DNA from: Fundidesulfovibrio putealis DSM 16056
GTDB lineage: Bacteria; Desulfobacterota; Desulfovibrionia; Desulfovibrionales; Desulfovibrionaceae
Direction of reading: 5' to 3'
DNA length: 64,000 nt
NCBI RefSeq assembly: GCF_000429325.1
Contig: NZ_KE386885.1
Coordinates: 699,055 to 763,054 of the forward strand
In this document: one piece after another, positions 52,789 to 61,955 of the stretch
How positions within the stretch are numbered: the stretch's first letter is position 1
Layout: each line of letters starts with the position of its first letter
Notes under the pieces: model-generated
Told to the model about the DNA's origin: nothing
Databases searched by the model: none
Seen by the model: the letters and a program-made list of their open reading frames with translations, nothing else
Program-made: the position numbers and the translations under genes

Positions 52789-53898
52789 TTATTCCTCCAG
52801 CGGCACCAGCACCCGGAAGGGCTGTACCACCTTCTGGGCCTTGGCCACGTTGTGCAGGCGCATCAGGCTGTAGCTGTTGACCTCAAGCCCCTTGGCCAGG
52901 AGCATCGCCCCGGCCTCGCTCATGAGGTCCTCGCCCAGGATCATGCCTTCCTTCAGTTCCACCAGCCGGATGTCCCTGGGCCGCACACCCGTGTCCGCCA
53001 GGACGTAGCGCTCGAAAATATCCAGCATGTGGATGTCGTAGACGCCCTCGGCCTGTTTCATCTTGCCGATGGCGTCCAGCTTGTTGCCCAGGCACCCCTC
53101 CAGGTTGTCGAATGCCAGGCAGATTTTCAGGATGCGCGCCCCGCGCGGCTGGTCGGGGTGGTCGGCCAGGGAGTCCTCCTGGTGCACGATCATCTCGCGC
53201 ACGTCCTCCAGGCGCGGGATGCTGGAGAGCAGCTGCGCGCCCACCGTGGGGTGCATGTTGTAGATCTGGGACTCCTCCGGGGTGAGTCCGCCAGCGCAGC
53301 GGTTCTTGCTGACGATGTCCTCGGGGATGAAGATGCAGCCGATCTGGGAGAGCATGGCCGCCAGCTCGAATTTCCAGGGGTCCTTCACCTTCAGCCGGGC
53401 GACCATGTTCTTGACGTGGCGCTTGATGCGCTCCGAGCGGCCGAAAGCTTCAGGGTTCACCTGCCCGAGAATCTCCGTGAGCACCTTGATGCAGCCTTGC
53501 AGCGTGCCGCGCAGGAGCTCCTTTTCCGCAGTGACCAGCCGGTACTGCTCCAGGGCGGCGTCCAGGCTCTTGACCAGCGTGTCCTGGGAGCATGGCTTGG
53601 TCAGGAAGCGGAAGAGGTGCCCCTCGTTGACCCCGGCGATGGCAGATTCCATGTCGGCATGGCCCGTGAGCATGATCTTTACGGTCAGGGGGCTGGCCTC
53701 TTCCACCTTGGCCAGGAACGCGAACCCGTCCATGCCGGGCATGCGCAGGTCCGCCACCACCACCGCGAAGTTTCCCTGGCGCACCAGGGCCAGGGCTTCG
53801 ACGGGATCGCTCTGGATTTCCACGTCGAAGCGGTGGCTCAGGTTTCGCCTGAGCATCTCCAGAACCCTGGCGTCGTCGTCAACGAACAGTATCTTCAT
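52789..53898 (-). CDS. Response regulator with degenerate HD-type output domain
   Basis: The 369-residue product has a receiver domain (KILFVDDDARVLEMLRRN, phospho-Asp in VVVADLRMPGMDGF, IMLTGHADMESAI, FLTKPCSQDTL) and an HD-fold helical output (SERIKRHVKNMVARLKVKDPWKFELAAMLSQIGCIFIPEDIV). The usual HD dyad of RpfG-like regulators is replaced by SQIG, and the GYP motif is missing, so catalysis is unlikely. It is last in the six-gene sensory operon; its start overlaps the preceding stop by 4 bp. Confidence 0.87.
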   Translation of the reverse strand: MKILFVDDDARVLEMLRRNLSHRFDVEIQSDPVEALALVRQGNFAVVVADLRMPGMDGFAFLAKVEEASPLTVKIMLTGHADMESAIAGVNEGHLFRFLTKPCSQDTLVKSLDAALEQYRLVTAEKELLRGTLQGCIKVLTEILGQVNPEAFGRSERIKRHVKNMVARLKVKDPWKFELAAMLSQIGCIFIPEDIVSKNRCAGGLTPEESQIYNMHPTVGAQLLSSIPRLEDVREMIVHQEDSLADHPDQPRGARILKICLAFDNLEGCLGNKLDAIGKMKQAEGVYDIHMLDIFERYVLADTGVRPRDIRLVELKEGMILGEDLMSEAGAMLLAKGLEVNSYSLMRLHNVAKAQKVVQPFRVLVPLEE

Positions 53899-55109
53899 GC
53901 GCCGTCTCCGCTTTCCAATGCCTCGAGGCATGCCTGCCTCCAGGTTTCGAGCCTGCCGGACAGCCCCGTCTGTTCCAGGTGGGCCAGGTCCATCTTGTGG
54001 GGGGCGTAGGAGGGGTTGATGACCACGAACTCGTGCTCGAACACGTTGGCCGCGTGAACCGCCGTGACCGTGGACATGGCGGTCAGGCCCAGGGCCGAGG
54101 GGATGTGGTGGAAGGCCACGGCCTCAAGGACGGCGTCGGAGATGCCCCACAGGCCCAGCAGGTAAGCCCCGACCTGGGCGTGCCCCACGCCAAGCTGGCT
54201 GCTCTCCGTTTCGAAAATGGGGAGGTTGTCGCGCCGGGAGCTCGCCACCAGGGTCCGGTACTGGTCAGGGAGCTTGTCGGCCAGGACGAATTTCCCCAGG
54301 TCGTGCAGCATCCCGGCGATGAAGCAGTCGTCCTGGGCTTCGGGGCTCAGGCCTTCCAGCAGGGCGATGCGCCGAGCCAGCTTGCCCGTGTTCAGGCTGT
54401 GCTCCCAGAGTTTGGGGAAGGAAAAGTCGGGGATCCTCCTGGTGTCGAACACCGAAAACAGCTGCACGCCCAGGACCAGCCCCCTGATGGTCTTGAATCC
54501 CAGCAGGGTGACGGCCTGATCCAGCCCGCGAACGCGGATGCGCGGGCCGAAAAACGAGGAGTTCACCAGCTTGAGGATGTCTGCGGTCAAGGCCACGTCC
54601 TTGGCGATCACGGCGGTGACCGCCTCCATGGGGGCGTTCTCGTCCTCCAGCATCCGGGTGAGCCGGGCGTAGACGTCGGGCAGGGCGGGCAGGGCGTCAA
54701 TCTGTCCGATGATGCGGCGCATGTGCTCGGAGAGGATCATGTCGCGCAGGCGGCAGCCCCGCTCGATCACCTGGGCCAGCTGCTGGGCGGACACGGGTTT
54801 GGTGAAAAACTGGTGCGATTCCGGAATGGTGCGCATGATGTGGTGCAGGTCCGAGTCGCCCGAGAGCACCAGGCGAATCATCCAGGGATAGTGCTTGCGC
54901 ACGGTGCGCAGGAGCCGCCGCCCGTCCATGCCCGGCATGCGCATGTCGGCCACGATGACGTCGTGGTGCTGTTCGGCCAGCAGTTCCAAGGCGGCGTCGC
55001 CGGACGTCACGAAATTCATGTCCCAGGACTCCCGCCTGTTCCAGAGCATGCGCTTGAGGGCAGTCAGCAGTTGGGGATCGTCGTCCACGAACAGGATGCG
55101 CTTTTTCAT
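53895..55109 (-). CDS. Response regulator with HDOD domain
   Basis: The 404-residue product has a receiver domain (KKRILFVDDDPQLLTALKRML, VIVADMRMPGMDGRRLL, VLSGDSDLHHIM, FFTKPVS) followed by an HDOD domain (IDALPALPDVYARLTRMLEDENAPMEAVTAVIAKDVALTADILKLVNSSFFG...GFKTIRGLVLGVQLF) that keeps an HD-like AGMLHDLGKFVLADKLP. HDOD proteins act in signalling, often with c-di-GMP or two-component systems. The start overlaps the histidine kinase stop by 4 bp. Confidence 0.9.
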   Translation of the reverse strand: MKKRILFVDDDPQLLTALKRMLWNRRESWDMNFVTSGDAALELLAEQHHDVIVADMRMPGMDGRRLLRTVRKHYPWMIRLVLSGDSDLHHIMRTIPESHQFFTKPVSAQQLAQVIERGCRLRDMILSEHMRRIIGQIDALPALPDVYARLTRMLEDENAPMEAVTAVIAKDVALTADILKLVNSSFFGPRIRVRGLDQAVTLLGFKTIRGLVLGVQLFSVFDTRRIPDFSFPKLWEHSLNTGKLARRIALLEGLSPEAQDDCFIAGMLHDLGKFVLADKLPDQYRTLVASSRRDNLPIFETESSQLGVGHAQVGAYLLGLWGISDAVLEAVAFHHIPSALGLTAMSTVTAVHAANVFEHEFVVINPSYAPHKMDLAHLEQTGLSGRLETWRQACLEALESGDGA

Positions 55110-56662
55110 GGCTCGATCTCCTCTCCGGCCGGGAACCGCAGGGTGAAGGTGGTCCCCACGCCCGGAACGGTTTCGAATTCGACCGTGCCGTTGTGCCGGG
55201 CAAGCACCGAATGGACGATGGCCAGGCCCTGCCCCGTGCCCTTTCCGACCTCCTTGGTGGTGAAGAAGGGGTCGAAGATGCGGGTGCGGATGTCCTCCGG
55301 GATGCCGCCGCCGGTGTCCGAGACCGACACGGCCACGGTGCGGCCCTCGGTGGATGTGCGAACGGACAACACGCCGCGCTGGTTTTGGCCGCGGTACTTT
55401 TCGCTCATGGCGTGTGCGGCGTTGACCACCACGTTCAGCACCGCCTGGTTGAAATCGCCGGGAACGCAGAAGATCATGGGCCTGGACGGGTCCAGTTCCA
55501 GGGAGAGGTCGGCGTTGTATTTCCATTCGTTGCGGGTGATGGTCAGGATGGATTCCACGGCCTTGTTCACATCCACCAGATGCTTGGCCGTAAGGTCCGG
55601 GTGGGAGAAGCGCTTCATGGCCCCCACGATGTTGGCCACGCGGTCCACGCCGTCCAGGGAGTCGTCGATGGAGCCGGGCACTTCCGCCAGCAGGTCCTTC
55701 AACTCGTCCAATTCTTCGGGAGTTGGTAGAAGTTCCCGGCAGGCGTCAGGGACGGTGGCGTCCCTGGAGAGCAGGTTCGCGGCGTGGTTGTAGCGCACGA
55801 GCACGTCGTGGATGCGCGCGAAGGCGTCCTTCAGGAAGCTCAGGTTGCCGCTGACGTACTGGATGGGGGTGTTGATCTCGTGGGCGATGCCCGAGGCCAG
55901 CTGGCCGATGGATTCGAGCTTCTGGGCCTGGAGCAGCTGGCTTTCCAGGATCTTGTGCTGGGTGACGTCCTCCATGATGACCAGCACGGGCGGCGGGCTC
56001 ACCGCGTGCAGCGGCATGGAGCGGCAGAGTATCTTGAGGAAGCCCACCTTGCCGTCCGGGCGGGCGTAACGGAAATCGTTCAGGCGGCTGACGTTCCCCT
56101 CTTCGCGGCTCGCGTCGATCGCCTGGTCCAGCGCCTGGGCGTCCCAGCCAAGAGGCAGGCAGGACAGGTGCACGCCCTGGGCTTCCCTGCTGCTTATATT
56201 GAAGGCCGCTTCCGCCTGGGAGTTCCAGTTGGTCACCTTGCCTTCGGAGTCCAGGCTGATCAGGATGAGGGCCGCAGCCGCCAGCAGTCCCTGGGATTCT
56301 CGGAAAGAGTCCTTCAGGCGCCGCAGGGCGACGCGCGAGGCGGTGATGTCCGACAGGCACAGATGGACGTGCCTGCGGTCTTCAATCATGAGGGCGCTTG
56401 CCCGGACCTCGACCAGCCGGATTCCCCCGGTGGTGTTGAGAAACGAGTTGAACCGCTCCCTGGGCGCGACGAAACGCCGCGTGAGCAGCGCGCACCGGTG
56501 TTCGTGCGCCGGGCAGACGCACTGCGTGAAGAAGTCGCCCTGGCTGAGGGCGAGCATCTCCCGCGCCCGGTCGTTGATCCGGACGACGCAAAGGTCCGTC
56601 GCGTTGATGACCAGCATGGGCAGCGGCGCGGCGTGAAAGAGGCGTTCGAAGAAGTCATCCAT
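55106..56662 (-). CDS. PAS-domain sensor histidine kinase
   Basis: The 518-residue cytoplasmic kinase has two PAS-like domains (LFHAAPLPMLVINATDLCVVRINDRAREML at the start; LISLDSEGKVTNWNSQAEAAFNISSREAQG after about 135), a His-kinase dimerisation helix with the phospho-His in ASGIAHEINTPIQYVSGNL, and an ATPase domain (N box VLNVVVNAAHAM, G1 VSDTGGGIPEDIRTRIFDPFFTTK, G2 GKGTGQGLAIVH). No membrane segment, so it senses an internal signal. It belongs to the class that phosphorylates separate response regulators, here probably the two REC proteins downstream. Confidence 0.92.
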   Translation of the reverse strand: MDDFFERLFHAAPLPMLVINATDLCVVRINDRAREMLALSQGDFFTQCVCPAHEHRCALLTRRFVAPRERFNSFLNTTGGIRLVEVRASALMIEDRRHVHLCLSDITASRVALRRLKDSFRESQGLLAAAALILISLDSEGKVTNWNSQAEAAFNISSREAQGVHLSCLPLGWDAQALDQAIDASREEGNVSRLNDFRYARPDGKVGFLKILCRSMPLHAVSPPPVLVIMEDVTQHKILESQLLQAQKLESIGQLASGIAHEINTPIQYVSGNLSFLKDAFARIHDVLVRYNHAANLLSRDATVPDACRELLPTPEELDELKDLLAEVPGSIDDSLDGVDRVANIVGAMKRFSHPDLTAKHLVDVNKAVESILTITRNEWKYNADLSLELDPSRPMIFCVPGDFNQAVLNVVVNAAHAMSEKYRGQNQRGVLSVRTSTEGRTVAVSVSDTGGGIPEDIRTRIFDPFFTTKEVGKGTGQGLAIVHSVLARHNGTVEFETVPGVGTTFTLRFPAGEEIEP

Positions 56663-56671
56663 AGGAAGGAC

Positions 56672-58903
56672 TCACAGGGTGCATGTTGTGTCGCATTGGC
56701 GTTGGACGCTGGCCACCAGTTGCGAAACGTCGAGGATCAGGGCCATGGAGCCGTCCCCGTTGATGGTGGCTCCTGAAAAACCTTCCACACGCCCGATGAA
56801 CCGCCCCAACCCCTTGATGACGGTCTGCTGCTGGCCGATCACTTCGTCCACCGCCAGGCCGGTGCGCCCGCCGTCGTGGCAGGTGATGACCACCTGCTCC
56901 AGCTTGGGAGGCTCGCCGGCCAGATGGAAGGTTTCGCGCAGCCGGATGTAAGGGATTATCTCGCCCCGCACGTTCAGGGTGCGGTTTCTGCATCCTCCAT
57001 GGCCGGGAAGGCCGTTGTTCGCGCAGAGTTCCACGCATTCCTCCACCATGGACAGGGGAATGATGTAGAACTCTCCGGCGGCGCGGACCAGCAGGCCGTC
57101 GATGATGGCCAGGGTGAGCGGCAGGGAGATGGTGATGGCCGTTCCACGCCCAGGCTGGCTGTCTATCTCGATTGCGCCGCGCAGATTCTGGATGGCCCGC
57201 TTGACCACGTCCATGCCTACGCCCCGGCCTGATACGCTGGTGACGGTCTCTGCCGTGGAAAAGCCGGGCGAGAAGATGAGTTGATAGGTGTCCTGGTCAG
57301 TCAGGCTGCACTCCGGCGCGATGAGCCCGCGTTGCGCAGCCTTGGTCCGGATGCGCTCCGGGTCCAGGCCGCGCCCGTCGTCCTCGATGCGGATGAGCAC
57401 CGAACCTCCGGCCTGTCTGGCGCTCAGGCGGATTGCGCCGCGAGGGGGCTTGCCTGCCGCCATGCGCTCCTGGGGGAGCTCGATGCCGTGGTCGATGGAG
57501 TTTCGCAGCAGGTGCACCAGGGGGTCGCCCAACTGCTCGATGACCGTCTTGTCCAGCTCGGTTTCGCCGCCCTCGGCCATCAGCTCGATCTGTTTGCCGA
57601 GCTCGGAGGAGAGGTCGCGCACCAGCCTCCTGAACCGGCTGAACGTGGTGCCGATGGGCAGCATGCGGATGCTCAGGGTGTTGTCGCGCAATTCCCCGAC
57701 AAGGCGCTCGACCTCTTCGGAAACTTCTGCGAGGCCGCCGTGGGCAAGCTCCGAGGCGATCTGCGTCAGACGGGCCTGGGCGATCACCAGCTCGCCCACA
57801 AGGTTCACCAGATTGTCCAGCTTGGCGGCCTCCACCCGCAGGCTTTGGCCCGGTTCCGTGGCTTTGGGCCTGTCCTGGCGCGTAGCGGCCCCTGTGGGAT
57901 CAGTCGAGGCGGGGGCGGCCTGTCCGGACTGGGGAGCTCTCGGCGAGGGCAGGGGGGCGGATTCGACCCGGCCCGGTTCAGGCGCCGCCAAGTCCTCCTG
58001 CGGCGGTTCCGGGGACGGGGGTTCAGACTGTGATTCGGCGGGAGCTGCTTCAGGGGTCTCCCGGGCGGCCTGGTCGTTGGTTTCGTCCTCAGCGCGTTCG
58101 TGCGCGGCCGGGGCGTCAGCTGAAGCCTGCACGCCAGTGCCGGCAGCGGCCCGGTCCGAGGACGGGCCAAGCTCCTCCACCACTGCGTCGGCGGGGTTGT
58201 CCAGAAAAAGGAACACGTCGCGCACCTCGTCCGGGCCGTGGCGGGTCTCCAGCAGTATTTCCCATCGCAGATGGCAGTCGGACGGGTCCAGGTCTTCCAG
58301 GGCGGGCACGCCGCCAAGGTCCAGGGCGATCCGGGCCTGCCCCAGCTGGCGAAGCCCGGCCAACAGCTCGGCAGGGTCCATTTTTGCCAGATGGCCGGGG
58401 TCGGTGGGGGCGAAAAGAATCCGCAGGCTCTTCATGGGGCCGCTGGGCTGCTCATTTTCCGGGGTGTCTGGCGGAGTGTCTGGCCCTGCCCCGGCCCGGA
58501 CAGGGGAGTCCGTTGCCGGTTCGTCCCGGTCGGCCAGGGCGCGCATGGCCGCCAGCAGTGCTTCGTCCGGCCCGGGCTCCTGGGCCGTGTCCGCCAGCGG
58601 CTCCAGCCAGTCCTTCACGGCGAAGGTCACGTCCACGAGCGGTCCGGCCACGTGCGCGTGGCCTGTACGCGCCTTATCCCACAAGGACTCCACCTCGTGG
58701 AGCAGGGCCATGGCGTCGTGGAAGCCCGCCATGTCGCACGCGCCCTTGATGGTGTGCAGCGCGCGGAAAATCCGGTTCAGCGCCTCGGGGTCCGGGGCTG
58801 CGCCCGTATCGGCGTCCAGGTCCAGGAGCGCCGCGTCCAGCTCGGCCAGCAGTTCGCGCAGCTCTTCCTGGAAGAGGTCGGCGTTGTGAAAGGGGGCGGT
58901 CAT
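56672..58903 (-). CDS. cheA: CheA-family chemosensory histidine kinase
   Basis: The 743-residue product has an N-terminal Hpt domain with phospho-His50 (FRALHTIKGACDMAGFHDA), a long variable linker (about 130-360, rich in Ala/Glu/Pro) containing a second small domain near DPGHLAKMDPAELLAGLRQLGQARIALDLGG, a dimerisation domain (AAKLDNLVNLVGELVIAQARL), the kinase core (LLRNSIDHGIELPQER, RIEDDGRGLD, SVSGRGVGMDVVKRAI) and a C-terminal CheW-like domain (ISLPLTLAIIDGLLVRAAGEFYIIPLSMV). It lacks neighbouring cheW, cheR, cheB or receptor genes, so it probably runs a non-motility output. Its start overlaps the STAS stop. Confidence 0.93.
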   Translation of the reverse strand: MTAPFHNADLFQEELRELLAELDAALLDLDADTGAAPDPEALNRIFRALHTIKGACDMAGFHDAMALLHEVESLWDKARTGHAHVAGPLVDVTFAVKDWLEPLADTAQEPGPDEALLAAMRALADRDEPATDSPVRAGAGPDTPPDTPENEQPSGPMKSLRILFAPTDPGHLAKMDPAELLAGLRQLGQARIALDLGGVPALEDLDPSDCHLRWEILLETRHGPDEVRDVFLFLDNPADAVVEELGPSSDRAAAGTGVQASADAPAAHERAEDETNDQAARETPEAAPAESQSEPPSPEPPQEDLAAPEPGRVESAPLPSPRAPQSGQAAPASTDPTGAATRQDRPKATEPGQSLRVEAAKLDNLVNLVGELVIAQARLTQIASELAHGGLAEVSEEVERLVGELRDNTLSIRMLPIGTTFSRFRRLVRDLSSELGKQIELMAEGGETELDKTVIEQLGDPLVHLLRNSIDHGIELPQERMAAGKPPRGAIRLSARQAGGSVLIRIEDDGRGLDPERIRTKAAQRGLIAPECSLTDQDTYQLIFSPGFSTAETVTSVSGRGVGMDVVKRAIQNLRGAIEIDSQPGRGTAITISLPLTLAIIDGLLVRAAGEFYIIPLSMVEECVELCANNGLPGHGGCRNRTLNVRGEIIPYIRLRETFHLAGEPPKLEQVVITCHDGGRTGLAVDEVIGQQQTVIKGLGRFIGRVEGFSGATINGDGSMALILDVSQLVASVQRQCDTTCTL

Positions 58904-59256
58904 GGGCGGGGTGTTCCGGGCTGCGCGGGGAAGGCGTCGAAGCCGAATCTCCCGGCTGTCTCGCTGCCGAAGCCGAGGGTTTCAAGGCTTTGGGCCGCAT
59001 CCGGCGCAAGTCCCGTGATCCGCAGGCTTCTGCCTTGGGCCGCGAAGGAGCGGTGCGCCGCGCACACGAACTGGGCGAAGGCCGCGCCGACGCCCCAGGC
59101 GCGGCTTACGTCAAGGGTCGCGTTCCGGTCGGCCTCCAGTACGGCCAGCAGGGTGGGCTTGAATTCGGCCAGGGCGTGGTGGTCAAGCTCGCCCTCCATT
59201 TCTAGGCGCAGGGCGTTTCCGATGAAACCGGTGGGGGTGTCTTCGTCGGACTTCAT
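58900..59256 (-). CDS. STAS-domain protein
   Basis: A 118-residue product with a single STAS-like fold: NALRLEMEGELDHHALAEFKPTLLAVLEADRNATLDVSRAWGVGAAFAQFVCAAHRSFAAQGRSLRITGLAPDAAQSLETLGF. The position normally holding the regulatory Ser after DVS/DLS is changed (SRAWGVG). STAS proteins act as anti-anti-sigma factors or as small adaptors in chemosensory operons. It lies directly ahead of cheA (4-bp overlap) and behind the CheY-like gene. Confidence 0.8.
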   Translation of the reverse strand: MKSDEDTPTGFIGNALRLEMEGELDHHALAEFKPTLLAVLEADRNATLDVSRAWGVGAAFAQFVCAAHRSFAAQGRSLRITGLAPDAAQSLETLGFGSETAGRFGFDAFPAQPGTPRP

Positions 59257-59392
59257 GGATTCCCTTCAGGATGGTCAAGGTGAGTTTCGCCAGGGCCCAC
59301 GCCGACGCCGGTTGCACACGTCAATCTGATATCCCGTCTGGTCCCGTTTACACCGTGCTCCGCAAAAGGACAACAATGGGGGCAATAAACGG

Positions 59393-59791
59393 CTAGAGCG
59401 CCGGAGTTGAATGTGGAGGGAGGTGCAGGCGGACCCGCTCCAGGATTTCCTGACGGGAAAAGGGCTTCATGATGAAATCCGCCGCGCCCAGCGCCATGGC
59501 GCGGGCTTTTTCAGCGTTTCCCGACAGCCCGGAAATGATAATGACAGGCGTGTCTTGCGTGGCGGAGGCCTGCTTCAGGCTGCGGCACACGCTGTAGCCG
59601 TCCTCTCCGGGCATGAGGATGTCCAGCAGGATAAGATCCGGTTGACGCCTGATGGCAAGCTCGCGGGCTTCGGGACCGCTCCCTGCGGTCAGGACGCCGA
59701 ATCCGGCTTCGTCCAGTATCCAGGAAAGGATAGTGAGGTTCACGCTTTCGTCATCGACCACAAGAATGAGGGGTACGTCTTTCATCTGCAT
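59393..59791 (-). CDS. CheY-like single-domain response regulator
   Basis: A 132-residue receiver domain: VPLILVVDDESVNLTILSWILDEAGF, phospho-Asp in PDLILLDILMPGEDGYS, VIIISGLSGNAEKARAMALGAADFIMKPFSRQEILERVRLHL. It has no output domain. An internal ATG 6 bp later is an alternative start. It is first gene of the STAS-CheA-kinase-REC operon, 136 bp ahead of the STAS gene, and divergent from cooS. Confidence 0.93.
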   Translation of the reverse strand: MQMKDVPLILVVDDESVNLTILSWILDEAGFGVLTAGSGPEARELAIRRQPDLILLDILMPGEDGYSVCRSLKQASATQDTPVIIISGLSGNAEKARAMALGAADFIMKPFSRQEILERVRLHLPPHSTPAL

Positions 59792-59895
59792 GCGTCTCCG
59801 AACGATTCACACGGCGGAATCATTATCCTTTTGCCCAGGAATAACAAGGCAGGCCTCTCGTGAGCACAGGCTGTCCGAAAATACCCTCCCTTTGC

Positions 59896-59911
59896 TGTCG
59901 GCATGCCGACA
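59896..59911. promoter_or_regulatory. CooA binding site upstream of cooS
   Basis: The perfect 16-bp palindrome TGTCGGCATGCCGACA fits the CooA consensus for CO-sensing CRP-family regulators (TGTCG-N6-CGACA). Its centre (59903.5) would be at -41.5 if transcription starts near 59945, and a TAGGAG -10-like box lies at 59933-59938, the class II activator layout. The cognate regulator gene cooA is three genes downstream. Confidence 0.85.
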
Positions 59912-59987
59912 GACACGATCCTTCCGCCCGGCTAGGAGGGGATGGTCATCGCCCTTTGGGGCGCAACCTACGAAATCGGGGGGACGC

Positions 59988-61955
59988 ATGGCCAGGGAAG
60001 CCAAACGTGAGATCGCTCAGCTGTCGGAATGGGACGACGCCAGGATCATGCTGGAAAAGGCCGCCGCCGACGGCGTGGAGACCGCCTGGGACAGGCTGGA
60101 GAAACAGAAGAACCACTGCACCTTCTGCGAACAGGGCCTGACCTGCCAGAAGTGCGTCATGGGGCCGTGCCGTATCGTGGCCGAGGGCGCGAAGAAAAAG
60201 GACGGCGTTTGCGGCGCGGACGCGGACCTCACCGTGGCCCGCAACTTCGGGCGCTTCATCGCGGCTGGCGCGGCCTCGCACTCCGACCACGGGCGCGACC
60301 TGCTGGAAGTGCTGGCCGAGGTGGGCGCGGGCACCGCCCCGGACTATGAGGTGCGAGACGAAGCCAAGCTTCGGCGCATCTGCGGCGAGCTGGGCCTGGA
60401 GACGGACGGCCTGGATGCTCCCGCCGTGGCCGCGAAGCTGGCCGACCGCCTGTACAGCGACTACGGCTTCCGGCGCGAGGCCCTGTCCTTCTGCGTGCGC
60501 GCCCCCAAGGCCCGGCTGGACCTTTGGCACGCCCTGGGCGTCACCCCGCGCGGCATCGACCGCGAACCCGTGGAGATGCTCCACCGCACCCACATGGGCG
60601 TGGACTGCGACCCGGCCTCCATCTGCCTGCACGCGGCACGCACCGCCCTGGCTGATGGCTGGGGCGGCTCCATGATCGGCACCGAACTCTCGGACATCCT
60701 GTTCGGCACTCCCAAACCTGTGCGTTCCACGGCCAACCTGGGGGTGCTCAAGGCCGATCAGGTGAACATCCTGGTGCACGGCCACAGCCCGGTTGTGTCC
60801 GAGATGATCCTGGCGGCGGCGCGCTCGCCGGAGATGCTGGCAAAGGCCCGCGAGGCCGGAGCGACCGGAATCAACGTGGCTGGGCTGTGCTGCACGGGCA
60901 ACGAGTTGCTCATGCGCCAGGGAGTGCCCATGGCCGGAAACCACCTCATGACCGAGCTGTCCCTGGTCACCGGGGCCGTGGAAATGGTGGTGGCGGACTA
61001 CCAGTGCATCATGCCGAGCCTGACCACCGTGGCCGCCTGCTACCACACCCAGTTCGTGAGCACCTCGGACAAGGCCAAATTCCCCGGCGGCCTGCACGTG
61101 CCCTTCCATCCGTCCACGGCCAAAAAGCAGGCCATGGACGTGGTGGGGATGGCCGTTGAAGCCTTCACCCGGCGCGACCAGACCCGCGTGCACATCCCGG
61201 TGGAACCCGTGGAGATCATGACCGGCTTCTCCAACGAGGCCATACTCGAGGCCCTGGGCGGCACCCTGGACCCCCTGCTTGACGCCGTGAAATCCGGCGC
61301 GGTGCGCGGTCTGGCGGGCATCGTCGGCTGCAACAACCCCAAGCTCAAGCACGACCACGTGCACGTGAACCTGGCCAGGGAACTCATCAAGCGCGACGTG
61401 CTGGTGGTGGTCACCGGCTGCGCCACCGTGGCCATGGGCAAGGCGGGCCTTTTGATGCCGGACGCGGCGGACATGGCCGGGCCGGGCCTTTCCAAGGTCT
61501 GTCGGGCACTTAACATCCCGCCGGTGCTGCATGTGGGCAGCTGCGTGGACAACTCGCGCATCCTGCAGCTGGCGGCCCTGGTGGCCAACGCCCTGGGCGT
61601 GGACATCTCCCAGCTGCCCGTGGTGGCCAGCGCGCCGGAGTGGTACGCGGAAAAGGCCGCCGCCATCGGCCTGTACGCCGTGGCCAGCGGCATCCAGACC
61701 CACCTGGGCCTGCCCCCCAACATTCTGGGCAGCACGGTGGTCACGGAGCTTGCCACCAAGGGCATGACCGACCTGTTCGGGGCCTGCTTCGTTGTCGAAT
61801 CAGACCCGTTCAAGGCCGCCGAACTCCTGGACGCGCACATCGCCTCCAGGCGCATCGGCCTGGGGCTTTACGAGCCCGAGCCGTCCCCGGCGGAAGATCT
61901 GTTCGAAGCGGTGCCCCCAGCCTCCGGGAGCGTGGAGACGGGGCTTACCGCGTGA
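59988..61955 (+). CDS. cooS: Anaerobic Ni-Fe carbon monoxide dehydrogenase catalytic subunit
   Basis: The 655-residue enzyme oxidises CO to CO2. Cysteines for the B and D Fe-S clusters are Cys44, Cys47, Cys53, Cys56, Cys61 and Cys75 (HCTFCEQGLTCQKCVMGPCRI...GVCG). C-cluster ligands are visible in VNILVHGHSP (His), AGLCCTGNELLM, VADYQCIMPSL, IVGCNNPK, VVTGCATVAMGKAG and HVGSCVDNSR. Length is normal. The ATG at 59988 follows GGGGGGA; a longer open frame upstream runs through the divergent promoter region and was rejected. No ferredoxin (cooF) or hydrogenase genes are present, so the electron acceptor is encoded elsewhere. Confidence 0.97.
   Translation: MAREAKREIAQLSEWDDARIMLEKAAADGVETAWDRLEKQKNHCTFCEQGLTCQKCVMGPCRIVAEGAKKKDGVCGADADLTVARNFGRFIAAGAASHSDHGRDLLEVLAEVGAGTAPDYEVRDEAKLRRICGELGLETDGLDAPAVAAKLADRLYSDYGFRREALSFCVRAPKARLDLWHALGVTPRGIDREPVEMLHRTHMGVDCDPASICLHAARTALADGWGGSMIGTELSDILFGTPKPVRSTANLGVLKADQVNILVHGHSPVVSEMILAAARSPEMLAKAREAGATGINVAGLCCTGNELLMRQGVPMAGNHLMTELSLVTGAVEMVVADYQCIMPSLTTVAACYHTQFVSTSDKAKFPGGLHVPFHPSTAKKQAMDVVGMAVEAFTRRDQTRVHIPVEPVEIMTGFSNEAILEALGGTLDPLLDAVKSGAVRGLAGIVGCNNPKLKHDHVHVNLARELIKRDVLVVVTGCATVAMGKAGLLMPDAADMAGPGLSKVCRALNIPPVLHVGSCVDNSRILQLAALVANALGVDISQLPVVASAPEWYAEKAAAIGLYAVASGIQTHLGLPPNILGSTVVTELATKGMTDLFGACFVVESDPFKAAELLDAHIASRRIGLGLYEPEPSPAEDLFEAVPPASGSVETGLTA

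Noticed and set aside
59942..60010. Short upstream frame after TAGGAGGGG before cooS
   Set aside because: Its spacing to AGGAGG is only 2 nt, and the CooA box geometry puts the transcript start at or after its ATG.
59946..61703. 585-codon open frame opposite cooS
   Set aside because: Shadow of a highly conserved gene with His/Gly-rich composition.
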